Shown here one piece after another: positions 9,260 to 18,214 of a DNA stretch of 64,000 nt; the stretch's first letter is position 1; each line of letters opens with the position of its first letter. The position numbers were made by a program, and so were the translations under genes. The stretch spans positions 618,896 through 682,895 of the forward strand of contig NZ_JADOTV010000001.1 in assembly GCF_015767245.1 (NCBI RefSeq), given 5' to 3'. Source of the DNA: Aureivirga sp. CE67 (GTDB lineage Bacteria; Bacteroidota; Bacteroidia; Flavobacteriales; Flavobacteriaceae). The notes beneath the pieces were generated by a model, which was not told the origin of the DNA, searched no databases, and worked only from the letters and a program-made list of their open reading frames with translations.

Positions 9260-9294
9260 TTGAAAAAATAATAAAAGAACAACACAACAAAAAT

Positions 9295-9783
9295 ATGGCA
9301 CAAGTAGGAATTATTATGGGAAGTAATTCAGATCTTCCTGTAATGCAACAAGCAATTGATTTTTTAAAAAGTATCGAAATTGAAGTAGAAGTAGATATCG
9401 TTTCTGCACACAGAACTCCAGAAAAATTAGTGGATTATAGTAATAATGCACACAAAAGAGGAATTCAAGTAATCATTGCAGGAGCTGGAGGAGCAGCGCA
9501 TTTACCAGGAATGGTAGCTTCTATGAGTCCGCTTCCAGTTATTGGAGTTCCTGTAAAATCAAGAAATTCAATCGATGGTTGGGATTCTGTATTATCTATT
9601 TTACAAATGCCAGGAGGAGTTCCTGTTGCAACAGTTGCTTTAGATGGAGCTTTGAATGCAGGAATTTTAGCTGCACAAATTATTGGTGCTAGCGATGCTA
9701 AAGTTTTAGATAAAATTATTGCTTACAAAGAAGGATTAAAACAAAAGGTTTATAAAGCTTCTGAAGAAGTTAAAAATATTTAA
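9295..9783 (+). CDS. purE: 5-(carboxyamino)imidazole ribonucleotide mutase
   Basis: A 162-residue class I PurE that moves the carboxyl group of N5-CAIR to C4, giving CAIR. MGSNSDLPVM (about 8-17), VSAHRTPEKL (about 39-48), AGAGGAAHLPGMVAS (about 62-76) and GVPVATVALDGALNAGILA are the family signatures and active-site loops. Co-transcribed with purK and closed by a strong bidirectional terminator. Confidence 0.97.
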   Translation: MAQVGIIMGSNSDLPVMQQAIDFLKSIEIEVEVDIVSAHRTPEKLVDYSNNAHKRGIQVIIAGAGGAAHLPGMVASMSPLPVIGVPVKSRNSIDGWDSVLSILQMPGGVPVATVALDGALNAGILAAQIIGASDAKVLDKIIAYKEGLKQKVYKASEEVKNI

Positions 9784-9798
9784 TTAAAATATTTACAA

Positions 9799-9840
9799 AA
9801 AAAAGCGTCATATTTACTTGTTAAATATGACGCTTTTTTA
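9799..9840. terminator. Bidirectional terminator between purE and a lipoprotein gene
   Basis: AAAAGCGTCATATTTA (9801-9816) and TAAATATGACGCTTTT (9822-9837) form a perfect 16-bp stem with A/T runs on both sides. It serves purE (+) and the convergent lipoprotein gene (-). Confidence 0.88.
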
Positions 9841-9858
9841 TATCTCTTTTAGAAAATG

Positions 9859-10530
9859 TTACTCTTCAATAGTTAATTTTTGGAATTCTCCTGTAAATGT
9901 TTTTTGGAAACATCTATTTTCAGAAAAACTAAAATAAACATCAAAACATATTGAATATTGGTTTTCACCTAGTTTCTCAATAGAAGCAACACCATTTCCA
10001 ATATCTTCAACTGTTTCACAGTCTCCTGTTTCATAGTCACAATTAACTTCAAAATCAGATAATAAAACACTTAAATATGGTTGTTTTAAATCATTAAGAT
10101 TAATTGTAGGATAATCTCCTGGTTGTAGACCTGATAATCCAGCAGAATAAACTTCTAGTTTTAAGTAATATGTATCGTTTTTAAATGTAGGGTTTTGAAA
10201 ATCATTAAATTTATCAAATTCACCATCTGTTAAGTAAACTTTAGTACTTGACAAATCATCTACTCCATCATTATCTACATCTGAAGGGTAAGAATCTACA
10301 GTGTAAACATTATTAATTTCTAAGTGATTATACTCGCTATAATCACAATCTAATTTTTGATTAAAAACATCAAGCATATAAATATCATTACAACCTATAC
10401 TTTTTGTATTATCAACATTATTATTGTTATTTTCTTCAATAACTTGTTCTGTTGGACTATCATCTTTTTCACAGCTAAAAATTGATAAGGTTAAAACAGA
10501 CGCTAAAAGTACTTTTAAATAATTTTTCAT
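9859..10530 (-). CDS. Lipoprotein of unknown function
   Basis: About 223 residues from the preferred start (10530). It has a lipoprotein signal: basic start, hydrophobic core, then LSIFSC with the acylated Cys at about residue 20, followed by an acidic, Asn-rich linker (EKDDSPTEQVIEENNNNN). An in-frame ATG at 10551 overlaps a TACTTTTG -7 box (10549-10556), so the downstream ATG is chosen. The mature part is acidic with several Cys. I do not recognise a family; the protein is probably exposed at a membrane surface. Confidence 0.75.
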   Translation of the reverse strand: MKNYLKVLLASVLTLSIFSCEKDDSPTEQVIEENNNNNVDNTKSIGCNDIYMLDVFNQKLDCDYSEYNHLEINNVYTVDSYPSDVDNDGVDDLSSTKVYLTDGEFDKFNDFQNPTFKNDTYYLKLEVYSAGLSGLQPGDYPTINLNDLKQPYLSVLLSDFEVNCDYETGDCETVEDIGNGVASIEKLGENQYSICFDVYFSFSENRCFQKTFTGEFQKLTIEE

Positions 10531-10548
10531 AATTTTTATATTTTTCCA

Positions 10549-10556
10549 CAAAAGTA
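10549..10556 (-). promoter_or_regulatory. -7 box of the lipoprotein gene promoter
   Basis: Minus strand reads TACTTTTG, matching TAnnTTTG, 18 bp upstream of the preferred start at 10530. No clear -33 TTTG is seen. The rest of the gap up to 10770 is AT-rich and shows nothing else I can support. Confidence 0.5.
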
Positions 10557-10770
10557 TAATGCATTTAGTAATTATTATATCTTTAATATTAAATTATTGA
10601 ATATTATGTTAAATAATAAGCAATTAAAATCTAAAAACAATAATAACTATGTACATAAAAACAAAAACATCAATCATAAAAACCTGATTTTCATTTTTTT
10701 AAACCAAAATAAATAGTAAATTTAGGAAGAAATAAAACGTTTGTGGAGACCAGTGTAAAACTGAAAAAAT

Positions 10771-10806
10771 AAAACCTCATTGTAGTTGACTACTTTGAGG
10801 TTTTTT
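10771..10806 (-). terminator. Terminator after the SDR gene
   Basis: AAAACCTCATTGTAGT (10771-10786) pairs with ACTACTTTGAGGTTTT (10789-10804) apart from an internal mismatch. It lies 46 bp beyond the stop of the minus-strand SDR gene. Confidence 0.75.
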
Positions 10807-10851
10807 CCTTAAAAAGGACATTGTAATAGAAAAAAAAGAATTAAAGAAATA

Positions 10852-11772
10852 TCAAATAAAACTTTGTATTGCCGTATAAGCGTTTTCTTGATATTGTTCG
10901 TTTTTTAAATCTTGAAATATAACACTCTGCTCCATTATCGGTCCTGTAAGAACGTTTTCTTTACTTGCATAAAAATTTCCACTTTTCAAGCTTGGGTTAC
11001 TGATACTATCTACAAAACGTTTTGCTCCTTTTGGCAAACTATGCGATAATCCCATCAAAGGCATAAAAATTGGCATTCCGATATATTTGAACATTATTTT
11101 CTGTAAAAAAGGTAAATTATCAAAACCTTCAGTTCCTCTAGTTCCTCCTGGGCTAATACTTAAAAATTTGATATGTGGATATTTTCTAGCCATTGCTGAC
11201 ATCCAAAGTGTTCCTCCATATTTGATTACACCATAAACTTGAAGTGCATCAAAATCATTTCCAAAATACTCCCCATTAAAAACTCCTATAAAATCTTCAA
11301 CAGATGAGTTTTTCAACTCTGGACGTTTCATCCCTGTTTTCTTGATTCCTCTTGCTGCTTCCGAACTTGCAAAAAGAACCGTTTCTTTTAATTTATTCGA
11401 TTTCAATAATTCATTTACCAAAACCACATGTCCTAAAAGATTAATTGCAGTAATCGTTGTTACACCATCTTTTGTCAAAGCTCTAGGTGTTTTTCCTCCA
11501 ACTCCACCAGCATTCAAAATAATTGTATCAATTGGTTCCTTCAAATGATTTACAGCTTTCTTCACAGAATCTGTATCCGAAACATCTAGAATAATAATCT
11601 CGAAAATTTTCCTTCCTGTTATTTCTTCCAAATCTTTTTTTGCTGCTTCTGCTTTTGCTCTGTTTCTACAAGCTAAATATATTTTTTGTGTTTCGTTTTT
11701 TAATGCTAATTGTCTTGCTGTATCTTTTCCAATTCCTGTATTGGCTCCTGTTATCATTACGATCTTGTTCAT
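10852..11772 (-). CDS. SDR-family NAD(P)-dependent oxidoreductase
   Basis: A 306-residue short-chain dehydrogenase. The cofactor-binding TGANTGIG motif is near residue 8, followed by ILDVSD (about 62), LNAGG (the NAG equivalent, near 87) and a YGVIKYG segment that supplies the YxxxK catalytic pair. Substrate is unknown; the long C-terminal part resembles light-dependent protochlorophyllide-reductase-like or retinol-dehydrogenase-like SDRs. The ATG at 11772 is preferred over an in-frame GTG one codon upstream. It follows SRPBCC, DUF4345 and AraC-type genes on the same strand, but a copy of repeat R2 lies in the 179-bp gap before it. Confidence 0.88.
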   Translation of the reverse strand: MNKIVMITGANTGIGKDTARQLALKNETQKIYLACRNRAKAEAAKKDLEEITGRKIFEIIILDVSDTDSVKKAVNHLKEPIDTIILNAGGVGGKTPRALTKDGVTTITAINLLGHVVLVNELLKSNKLKETVLFASSEAARGIKKTGMKRPELKNSSVEDFIGVFNGEYFGNDFDALQVYGVIKYGGTLWMSAMARKYPHIKFLSISPGGTRGTEGFDNLPFLQKIMFKYIGMPIFMPLMGLSHSLPKGAKRFVDSISNPSLKSGNFYASKENVLTGPIMEQSVIFQDLKNEQYQENAYTAIQSFI

Positions 11773-11833
11773 CACTTTTCTTTTTAAAAATTAGAATAAA
11801 ACACGGTTTTGAGTAGAAAATAATTTTTGAAAA

Positions 11834-11865
11834 ACCCCTCTCAATTAAAAGAGGGATTTGGGGAT
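11834..11865. repeat. Palindromic repeat R2, copy b (diverged)
   Basis: ACCCCTCTC, an AT spacer, then GAGGG followed by GGGG. This is a diverged member of the family described at 2701-2730, located between the SDR and SRPBCC genes. Confidence 0.55.
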
Positions 11866-11951
11866 AATAATACATGTACAGATTTCAAAAATTCAACCGT
11901 GATGTTTTTAAAATATTAATTACGTTTTTAAAGATTTAATCCAAAAAAAGT

Positions 11952-12545
11952 CTAACCTTTATACTTCTTTTTTATCTCTTTAAAATTTTCTTTGTTCACG
12001 ATTTCACCCGTAAGTACATGATGTTCTACAGCCAAAAGATAATCCGCGATATCTTTTTTGAACTGACCTTTTGCAATCCACCCTAAAAATGCTGGTTTTG
12101 TTCTTAAAATCATGGTCATTTTTAGTTTCGATTGTTTTTCAGAAATTTTCTCCACTTTATAAATTCCATAAGTATAATCTGTATTTAATGGAATTCCATC
12201 TGTGTGGTAAATTTTCACTTTGAAAGTGTGGTTTACAGCATCAAATTCGATCTGTTTTTCTTCCAAATACTTTGTTCCTTCCTCATTGAAATTACATCTT
12301 CTAGAAGCATTAACTCCTCCTGTAATATGCCCTTGATTGTATTCTGAACTAACAATTTTCGGATGTGAATTTGCAATTGCTCCAAAATCTTCACCAACAA
12401 CTCTCCAAACATCTTCTACTGGAGCATTAATGATTCTTTCTACAGAAAATTCAATTACTTTTTTATCCTTTTTTTGTGCGAAAATTTGTGTGGAGAATGC
12501 AATAAGAATTAAGGATAATCCTATTTTAAAAATCGATTTCATCAT
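11952..12545 (-). CDS. Secreted SRPBCC-family protein
   Basis: A 197-residue protein with a Sec signal peptide ending ...TQIFAQ (about residue 24). It is followed by a START-like/polyketide-cyclase fold region: VERIINAPVEDVWRVVGEDFG near 34, then RRCNFNEEGTKYLEEKQIEFD. The fold binds hydrophobic ligands; no ligand can be inferred. It sits 18 bp downstream of the DUF4345 gene, likely in one transcript with it. Confidence 0.82.
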   Translation of the reverse strand: MMKSIFKIGLSLILIAFSTQIFAQKKDKKVIEFSVERIINAPVEDVWRVVGEDFGAIANSHPKIVSSEYNQGHITGGVNASRRCNFNEEGTKYLEEKQIEFDAVNHTFKVKIYHTDGIPLNTDYTYGIYKVEKISEKQSKLKMTMILRTKPAFLGWIAKGQFKKDIADYLLAVEHHVLTGEIVNKENFKEIKKKYKG

Positions 12546-12563
12546 ATTTTGTTTTAAATTTTA

Positions 12564-12962
12564 CTACTCTTGTTTATTACGATTTTTTAGAAATAGAATT
12601 AATCCAATAATTCCTAATACAAACTCTAGTCCCGTAGCTTTTTGCAAACTGTCCACTGGCATTCCGTCTACGATGATACTTATTAATCTTCCTAAGCCTA
12701 ATGTTAGAAAAAGCAAAGAAGATGTTAAGTTAGAAGTGAAAGTCAATTTTTTATTAAATGCTCCAGAAATTGTCAAAATCCCTACAGAAAGAACTAACAT
12801 CCCGAAAGCTCTCACATCATTTAATAAATTTACATTTCCATTGATTTCAATTGCAGCAGTTGTTTTCATTTCTGTTGGAATAATCAACGTTGAACCTCCT
12901 ATAAATGCGAGAATTAATCCCGAAATAACAAGGAAGATTTTTAATACTTTTGAATTCTTCAT
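12564..12962 (-). CDS. DUF4345-like four-helix membrane protein
   Basis: A 132-residue integral membrane protein with four hydrophobic stretches (about 7-27, 50-69, 78-96, 109-124). The arrangement and the central RAFGMLVLSVGIL, TLGLGRLISIIVDGMP and ELVLG-like segments recall the DUF4345 family. Molecular role unknown. It lies between the AraC-type regulator gene (upstream, 82 bp) and the SRPBCC gene on the same strand, so the regulator may control it. Confidence 0.75.
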   Translation of the reverse strand: MKNSKVLKIFLVISGLILAFIGGSTLIIPTEMKTTAAIEINGNVNLLNDVRAFGMLVLSVGILTISGAFNKKLTFTSNLTSSLLFLTLGLGRLISIIVDGMPVDSLQKATGLEFVLGIIGLILFLKNRNKQE

Positions 12963-13044
12963 GATTTTATCTTTTCAATTACATGACAAAGTTCCTGAAA
13001 AGACGTTGGCTGAATTTCTTGTTTCAGCTCAAAAACTGATCATT

Positions 13045-13884
13045 TTAGCTCAAACGGTATTCTGAAGGTGTTTTTTTGAAAATTTTAGTGAAGTTTCGGT
13101 TAAAAGTAGCCAAAGAATCAAATCCAACATCAAAGGCGACATCAGAAATTCTCAACTCTTTATTATGTAAAAGCTCGGCAGCTTTTTCTACTTTTTTCTT
13201 TAAAATATATTGTTTTGGACTGTCATTAAATACTTCTTTAAATTTTCTTTTAAAAGAAGAAACACTTAAATGACAAAGCGTAGCTAATTCATCTAGCGAC
13301 AAATTTGCGTATAGATTATTTTGAATTGTAGTTTTAAAAGCAACTTCATTTGGCTTAAAAAGTGCAGCCAAAAAATCAAGTTGCGAAGGAATTTCTTGAG
13401 ATTTTGTAATCAATAAGATAAATTCTTTCAATTTAGTTTTAATCATACTTTCATCGGCAAGTTCTGGATTATCCAAAAGAAGATCAATACTAGCTCGATA
13501 ATTTTCCAGAAGTTTATCAATCTGAATTTGCTTTAAATTATAATCCAAAGAATAATTGGAAGAATTTATATCGAATTCAAAAAGATCTTTAATCAAAGAA
13601 GGATAAAGAAAAATTCCAACAGATTCAATCTCATTATCACATTGATTTTTCTTTCCATTTATTGGTTCAAAAAAGTAGTTCATACATTTTGCCAATAATC
13701 CTTGATTTTTGTTTAAAGTGATTAAATTTTCTTGAGAACGAATATTCACTTCTCCTTTATTTACAAACATAAAACATGCTTCATCTTCCACATAATGTTT
13801 CAATGTTCTGTTGAAATAAGGCATCGAAAGTTTGATAAAAACAACTCGATCTTTATAAGTAATTATTTGTTCTTTAAATTCCAT
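13045..13884 (-). CDS. AraC-family transcriptional regulator
   Basis: A 279-residue regulator with an N-terminal cupin-like sensory part (about 1-165) and a C-terminal double helix-turn-helix AraC domain (about 190-279). The latter contains LSLDELATLCHLSVSSFKRKF, then the second helix-turn-helix ISDVAFDVGFDSLATFNRNF and the terminal KKTPSEYR. Same strand as, and upstream of, the DUF4345, SRPBCC and SDR genes, which are the natural candidates for its targets. Inducer unknown. Confidence 0.92.
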   Translation of the reverse strand: MEFKEQIITYKDRVVFIKLSMPYFNRTLKHYVEDEACFMFVNKGEVNIRSQENLITLNKNQGLLAKCMNYFFEPINGKKNQCDNEIESVGIFLYPSLIKDLFEFDINSSNYSLDYNLKQIQIDKLLENYRASIDLLLDNPELADESMIKTKLKEFILLITKSQEIPSQLDFLAALFKPNEVAFKTTIQNNLYANLSLDELATLCHLSVSSFKRKFKEVFNDSPKQYILKKKVEKAAELLHNKELRISDVAFDVGFDSLATFNRNFTKIFKKTPSEYRLS

Positions 13885-13909
13885 TTAATCTTATAAAATC
13901 CTATTATTT

Positions 13910-13937
13910 CCCCTCTTGAGAGGGGCTAGGGGTGTGT
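13910..13937. repeat. Palindromic repeat R2, copy c
   Basis: A clean copy: CCCCTCTTGAGAGGGG palindrome followed by CTAGGGGTGTGT. It lies between the 3' end of tpiA and the start of the AraC-type gene. Confidence 0.8.
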
Positions 13938-13996
13938 AAATTATTTTATAAAATGAAAACCCAAAGAATAGAAATTCTCTGGATTTTCTTTATTTT

Positions 13997-14758
13997 TTAA
14001 ATCGTAGCATTCACAATTGCAGTAAAATCATCTGCTTTTAAAGCTGCTCCACCAATCAATCCTCCATCTACATCTGGCTTAGAGAAAATTTCTTTTGCAT
14101 TTCCTGGTTTTACACTTCCTCCGTATAAAATAGAAATTGTTTCCGCTAATTCAGAAGAATAATTTTCAGCAATAAATTTACGAACATACGCATGAATTTC
14201 TTGTGCTTGCTCAGGACTTGCAGTTTCTCCTGTTCCAATTGCCCAAACTGGCTCGTAAGCTAAAACGATATTTTTCCAGTTTTCAGCATCCAATTCGAAA
14301 AGTGCTTTTTCAATCTGAGAAGCAACAACTTCAAAGTGTTTCCCATCTTTTCTTTCTTCTAATTGTTCTCCAAAACAAAAAATAACTTCTTGATTATTTG
14401 CAATCGCTTTTTCTACTTTTTTCTTTAAAATTTCGTCTGTTTCTCCGAAATAAGTTCTTCTTTCAGAATGTCCAATAATAACAGAATTCACATCGATTTC
14501 TTGTAACATTTTTCCTGAAATCTCTCCAGTGAAAGCTCCATTATCTTCAAAGTGCATATTTTGTGCAGCAACTTCAATGATTGTATCTTCCACAGCTTCT
14601 GTAGCAGCGTATAAGTTCACAAAAGTTGGAGCAACGATTACTCTTGTATTTGGTAAAGAATCTGCGTTGATTTTCGTTTTTAATTCTTTGATTAAGGAAA
14701 CAGATTCAGAAAGTGTCAAATTCATTTTCCAGTTTCCTGCAACAATATTTTTTCTCAT
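13997..14758 (-). CDS. tpiA: Triosephosphate isomerase
   Basis: A 253-residue TIM barrel interconverting dihydroxyacetone phosphate and glyceraldehyde-3-phosphate in glycolysis and gluconeogenesis. VAGNWKMN (about 5-12, with the catalytic Lys), IIGHSERR (about 95-102, catalytic His), the AYEPVWAIGTG signature (about 167-177, catalytic Glu) and LYGGSVKPGN (phosphate loop) are all present. A weak hairpin (about 13954-13985) may end the transcript. It starts 30 bp downstream of the ABC permease gene on the same strand. Confidence 0.98.
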   Translation of the reverse strand: MRKNIVAGNWKMNLTLSESVSLIKELKTKINADSLPNTRVIVAPTFVNLYAATEAVEDTIIEVAAQNMHFEDNGAFTGEISGKMLQEIDVNSVIIGHSERRTYFGETDEILKKKVEKAIANNQEVIFCFGEQLEERKDGKHFEVVASQIEKALFELDAENWKNIVLAYEPVWAIGTGETASPEQAQEIHAYVRKFIAENYSSELAETISILYGGSVKPGNAKEIFSKPDVDGGLIGGAALKADDFTAIVNATI

Positions 14759-14788
14759 CTCTATTGAGTGTTTATTTTTATATGAAAT

Positions 14789-15865
14789 TTAGTTTAATCG
14801 AACTTTTGGATCTAGCCAAGTATAAATGATATCCACAAAAATATTAATTATAATAAACATAGTAGCTATCACCAGAACACTTCCCATTATTACTGGTAAA
14901 TCGGAAGTATTTAATGCATTTACAACTTCTTTCCCTAAACCATTCCAGTTGAAAATATATTCTACAAAAACAGCTCCTGCAAGAAGCGAAGCAAACCATC
15001 CTGAAATTGCTGTAACCACAGGATTCATCGCATTTTTTAATGCATGATTTTTTATTATTTTAAAAGAAGAAAGTCCTTTTGCTTTTGCTGTACGAATATA
15101 ATCTTGGTTTAAAACATCTAAAAGTGAATTTCGCATCAACTGTGAAACCACGGCAAGTGGACGAATTCCTAGAACAATAGCCGGTAGAATCAAGTTTTTC
15201 CATTGAATAAAAACTCCATTTCCAAAATCATCTACTTCATACAAACTTCCTGACATATTTAGATTTGTGTATTTATGCAATACGAATCCGAAAAGCCAAG
15301 CAAAAAGAATTGCAGAAAAGAAAGAAGGAATTGACATTCCGAAAGTACTGATAATGGCTATTGTTTTATCAAAAACAGAATCTTTATACAAAGCAGAAAT
15401 TACTCCGAGAATTACTCCGATAAATAAAGCTATAGAAATAGCAGCAACGGCTAGAATTGCTGTATTTGGCAAAGTTTCGGCGATAATAGAATCAACGCTT
15501 TTTCCTGTTTTCTGAAAAGAATCTCGTAGATATGGTGCTTTTAAAACCACATCAAAATCGGAAACATGTAATAGTTTTGTATAAGAATAATCATGTGCTT
15601 CTAGATTTGTAAAGGATTCTTTGTTGTCACTATGAAAAGAAATTGGAGATAAATCATTTAAATAATAAAGATATTGCGTAGACTTAGGTAAGTCAAATCC
15701 ATATTTTTTTCGAAGAATTTCTAATTGCTCACTATCTTCTCTTTCGCTCAACATCATCCTAGCAGGATCTCCAGGAAGAATATAAAACAATAAGAAAATA
15801 ACCGTCACAACTCCCCAAAGAGTGAAAATTCCGTAAATAACTTTATTAAATATAAATCTCAACAA
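14789..15865 (-). CDS. Oligopeptide-type ABC transporter permease (DppB/OppB family)
   Basis: A 358-residue inner-membrane permease with the N-terminal DppB/OppB signature (membrane helix at about 8-30 followed by LPGDPARMMLSE and a KYGFDLP segment). After a large external loop (about 70-125) come five more hydrophobic segments, with the EAA-like cytoplasmic loop near RTAKAKGLSSFKIIKNHALKNA. No ATPase, partner permease or binding protein lies beside it, so its partners must be encoded elsewhere. It probably shares a transcript with tpiA. Confidence 0.9.
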   Translation of the reverse strand: MLRFIFNKVIYGIFTLWGVVTVIFLLFYILPGDPARMMLSEREDSEQLEILRKKYGFDLPKSTQYLYYLNDLSPISFHSDNKESFTNLEAHDYSYTKLLHVSDFDVVLKAPYLRDSFQKTGKSVDSIIAETLPNTAILAVAAISIALFIGVILGVISALYKDSVFDKTIAIISTFGMSIPSFFSAILFAWLFGFVLHKYTNLNMSGSLYEVDDFGNGVFIQWKNLILPAIVLGIRPLAVVSQLMRNSLLDVLNQDYIRTAKAKGLSSFKIIKNHALKNAMNPVVTAISGWFASLLAGAVFVEYIFNWNGLGKEVVNALNTSDLPVIMGSVLVIATMFIIINIFVDIIYTWLDPKVRLN

Positions 15866-15954
15866 TGTTTCTCCGTTTTTAGATATACAAATATCAGATT
15901 ATTTTTGAATTAAAGATATTTTGAAAGGCATTTTTCCAGCACATAAGAAAACAT

Positions 15955-15962
15955 TAATTTTG
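15955..15962 (+). promoter_or_regulatory. -7 box of the pyrF promoter
   Basis: TAATTTTG matches the Bacteroidota -7 element and lies 15 bp upstream of the pyrF start chosen here. This favours the ATG at 15978 over an in-frame ATG at 15921, which would lie upstream of the promoter. No clear -33 box. Confidence 0.5.
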
Positions 15963-15977
15963 CACAAACCACACAAC

Positions 15978-16802
15978 ATGACAAAACAAGAATTAATCGC
16001 AGAGATAAAAAAGAAGAAATCTTTTCTTTGTATCGGACTGGATGTAGATTTAAATAAAGTTCCTAAACATTTATTAGAAACAGAAGATCCAATTTTCGAA
16101 TTCAACAAACAAATCATCGACGCTACACATCATTTGGCTGTAGCTTATAAACCAAACACCGCATTTTACGAAGCATACGGAATCAAAGGTTGGAAATCTT
16201 TAGAGAAAACTATCCAATATTTGAACAAAAATTATCCGGAAGTTTTCACTATAGCGGATGCAAAACGTGGAGATATCGGAAATACTTCAACGATGTATGC
16301 AAAAGCATTTTTTGAAGATTTAGAATTCGATTCTGTTACTGTTGCTCCTTACATGGGAAGCGATTCTGTAGAGCCTTTCTTAGCTTTTGAAAATAAATTC
16401 ACGATTCTTCTTGCTTTGACTTCAAACAAAGGAGGTTTGGATTTTCAAGGTTTAAAAACACCAGAAAATACTTTTATTTATCAAGAAGTTTTAAAAACTG
16501 CTACAACTTGGAAAAACTCGGAGCAATTAATGTTTGTAGTTGGAGCTACAAAAGCGAGTTATTTCGAAGATATTCGTAAGATTGTTCCAAATCATTTCTT
16601 ATTAGTTCCTGGAGTTGGAACGCAAGGTGGAAATCTTCAAGATGTTTGTAAATATGGATTAACGGACGAAATCGGTCTTTTAATCAATTCTTCTCGTGGA
16701 ATTATTTATGCGGATAACACAGAAAATTTCGCTGAAGGAGCAAAACAAAAAGCAGCTGAGCTTCAAAAAGAAATGGAAGAAATTTTGGAGGCAAAGTTTT
16801 AG
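15978..16802 (+). CDS. pyrF: Orotidine-5'-phosphate decarboxylase
   Basis: A 274-residue enzyme that decarboxylates OMP to UMP, the last step of UMP synthesis. The long form fits the PyrF type 2 subfamily: [13 protein letters not shown] near 17, [13 protein letters not shown] near 56, the catalytic [13 protein letters not shown] block near 94 (Asp-Ala-Lys-Arg-Gly-Asp) and VPGVGTQGG near the C-terminus. Start chosen from the promoter position and from the MTKQEL-type beginning. Transcribed alone. Confidence 0.96.
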   Translation: MTKQELIAEIKKKKSFLCIGLDVDLNKVPKHLLETEDPIFEFNKQIIDATHHLAVAYKPNTAFYEAYGIKGWKSLEKTIQYLNKNYPEVFTIADAKRGDIGNTSTMYAKAFFEDLEFDSVTVAPYMGSDSVEPFLAFENKFTILLALTSNKGGLDFQGLKTPENTFIYQEVLKTATTWKNSEQLMFVVGATKASYFEDIRKIVPNHFLLVPGVGTQGGNLQDVCKYGLTDEIGLLINSSRGIIYADNTENFAEGAKQKAAELQKEMEEILEAKF

Positions 16803-16871
16803 GGAAATTAATATTAAAGAGTAAATATTGTCTTGTTTGAAATCGAATCAAATTATTTGTTTTGATTTGAA

Positions 16872-16900
16872 ACACACCCCTAGCCCCTCTCGAGAGGGGA
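16872..16900. repeat. Palindromic repeat R2, copy d
   Basis: ACACACCCCTAGCCCCTCTC joined to GAGAGGGGA, the reverse orientation of copy c, between pyrF and fabD. Confidence 0.8.
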
Positions 16901-17046
16901 ATTTGGTAATTTTCTTCTTTGAAAATATTAAAATTAAAGCGGTAAAATTCATTATATATACTAATGGATTTATCGCTTTTTTTGTGTTTATATGGAATGT
17001 TTTTTTGCGTTAGGGATTGGAGTGGTTAGCTTTTGTTTTTCAAAAA

Positions 17047-17184
17047 TTAGAAGTTCTTGGGAAACGGAGGCGACCAACGGAAGCCCACGGATGACCTAGA
17101 AATTCTTTTTTTGAAGAACAAAACTAAAAACGGAAAGCCCAACCTGAAGCTGGAGCGTAGAGGAAGCGAAAGGGAACGCCCATA
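17047..17184. repeat. R1-like GC-rich repeat, diverged
   Basis: A locally GC-richer stretch in an AT-rich gap. It contains AACGGAAAGCCCAACC, which resembles the GGAAAGCCCGACC core of R1, followed by further short blocks ending GGGAACGCCC. It may be a related family member or another interspersed element; only this copy is in the window. Confidence 0.4.
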
Positions 17185-17298
17185 GAATAAGCATAGTGAG
17201 TTTATATTTGCTAAACTTTGTTAATAACTATTCTTTAAAAAACAGCTCTTTAAAATTGTTTTGCTATTTTTGTCAATCAATAATTTAAATTAAAATTG

Positions 17299-18192
17299 AT
17301 GAAAGCATATATTTTCCCTGGTCAAGGGGCTCAGTTTTCGGGAATGGGTCTTGACTTATATGAAAATTCAACAATAGCACAGGAATTATTCGAAAAAGCG
17401 AATGATATCTTAGGGTTTTCTATTACGGATACCATGTTCGAAGGAAGTGCAGAAGATTTAAAACAAACTAAAGTTACGCAACCTGCAATTTTCTTGCATT
17501 CTGTAATTTTAGCAAAAACTTTAGGAGAAGATTTTAAACCAGAAATGGTAGCTGGACACTCTTTAGGAGAATTTTCGGCGTTGGTAGCAAGTAATGCTTT
17601 ATCTTTTGAAGACGGGTTACGTTTGGTTTCTAAGAGAGCGATGGCGATGCAAAAGGCTTGTGAAATGCAACCTTCTACAATGGCTGCTGTTCTTGGATTA
17701 GAAGATGCAGTTGTGGAGGAAGTTTGTGCTTCTATCGATGGTGTAGTAGTTGCTGCTAACTATAACTGTCCTGGACAATTAGTAATTTCTGGAGAAATCG
17801 AAGCAATCAACAAGGCTTGTGATGCATTGAAAGAAAAAGGAGCTAAAAGAGCTTTAGTTCTTCCTGTAGGTGGAGCTTTCCATTCACCAATGATGGAGCC
17901 TGCTCGTGAGGAATTAGCTGCTGCAATTGAAGAAACAAACTTTGCAACTCCGTCTTGTCCAATTTACCAAAACGTGGTTGCTAGTGCTGTAACAGATCCT
18001 GCGGAGATTAAGGAAAACTTAATTAAGCAATTAACTGCTCCTGTAAGATGGACGCAATCTGTACAACAAATGGTAGCTGATGGTGGTTCTGAGTTTATCG
18101 AGGTTGGTCCTGGTAAAGTTTTACAAGGATTAATGCGTAAAATCGATAGATCTGTAACTGCAAGTGGAGCTACTTTCCAAGTTTCAGAATAA
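17299..18192 (+). CDS. fabD: Malonyl-CoA:ACP transacylase
   Basis: A 297-residue enzyme transferring malonyl groups from CoA to acyl carrier protein for fatty-acid synthesis. FPGQGAQFSGMG (6-17), TQPAIFLHS (60-68), the nucleophile motif GHSLGEFSA (86-94, Ser88) and the catalytic-His segment GGAFHSPMM are typical. The ATG at 17299 follows directly after an in-frame TTG; the ATG is preferred. A -7 box at 17265-17272 and a terminator after the stop suggest a single-gene unit. Confidence 0.97.
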   Translation: MKAYIFPGQGAQFSGMGLDLYENSTIAQELFEKANDILGFSITDTMFEGSAEDLKQTKVTQPAIFLHSVILAKTLGEDFKPEMVAGHSLGEFSALVASNALSFEDGLRLVSKRAMAMQKACEMQPSTMAAVLGLEDAVVEEVCASIDGVVVAANYNCPGQLVISGEIEAINKACDALKEKGAKRALVLPVGGAFHSPMMEPAREELAAAIEETNFATPSCPIYQNVVASAVTDPAEIKENLIKQLTAPVRWTQSVQQMVADGGSEFIEVGPGKVLQGLMRKIDRSVTASGATFQVSE

Positions 18193-18214
18193 TTTTCGAG
18201 AAGAAATAAAAAAG

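Larger units (their letters stand above)
16803..17298. other. Repeat-bearing intergenic region pyrF/fabD
   Basis: Nearly 500 bp without a credible gene. It holds an R2 palindrome (16872-16900), a segment at 17047-17184 rich in GGA/CCC blocks that shares the GGAAAGCCC core with repeat R1, and a TATTTTTG -7 box at 17265-17272 for fabD. Confidence 0.6.

Noticed and set aside
12337-13065. 242-codon plus-strand frame
   Set aside because: It covers the opposite strand of the SRPBCC and DUF4345 genes, which have clear signal peptide and membrane features. The frame is a shadow.
16828-17013. 61-codon frame after pyrF
   Set aside because: It runs through an R2 repeat and AT-rich DNA, contains no known motif and has no promoter, so it is not considered a gene.
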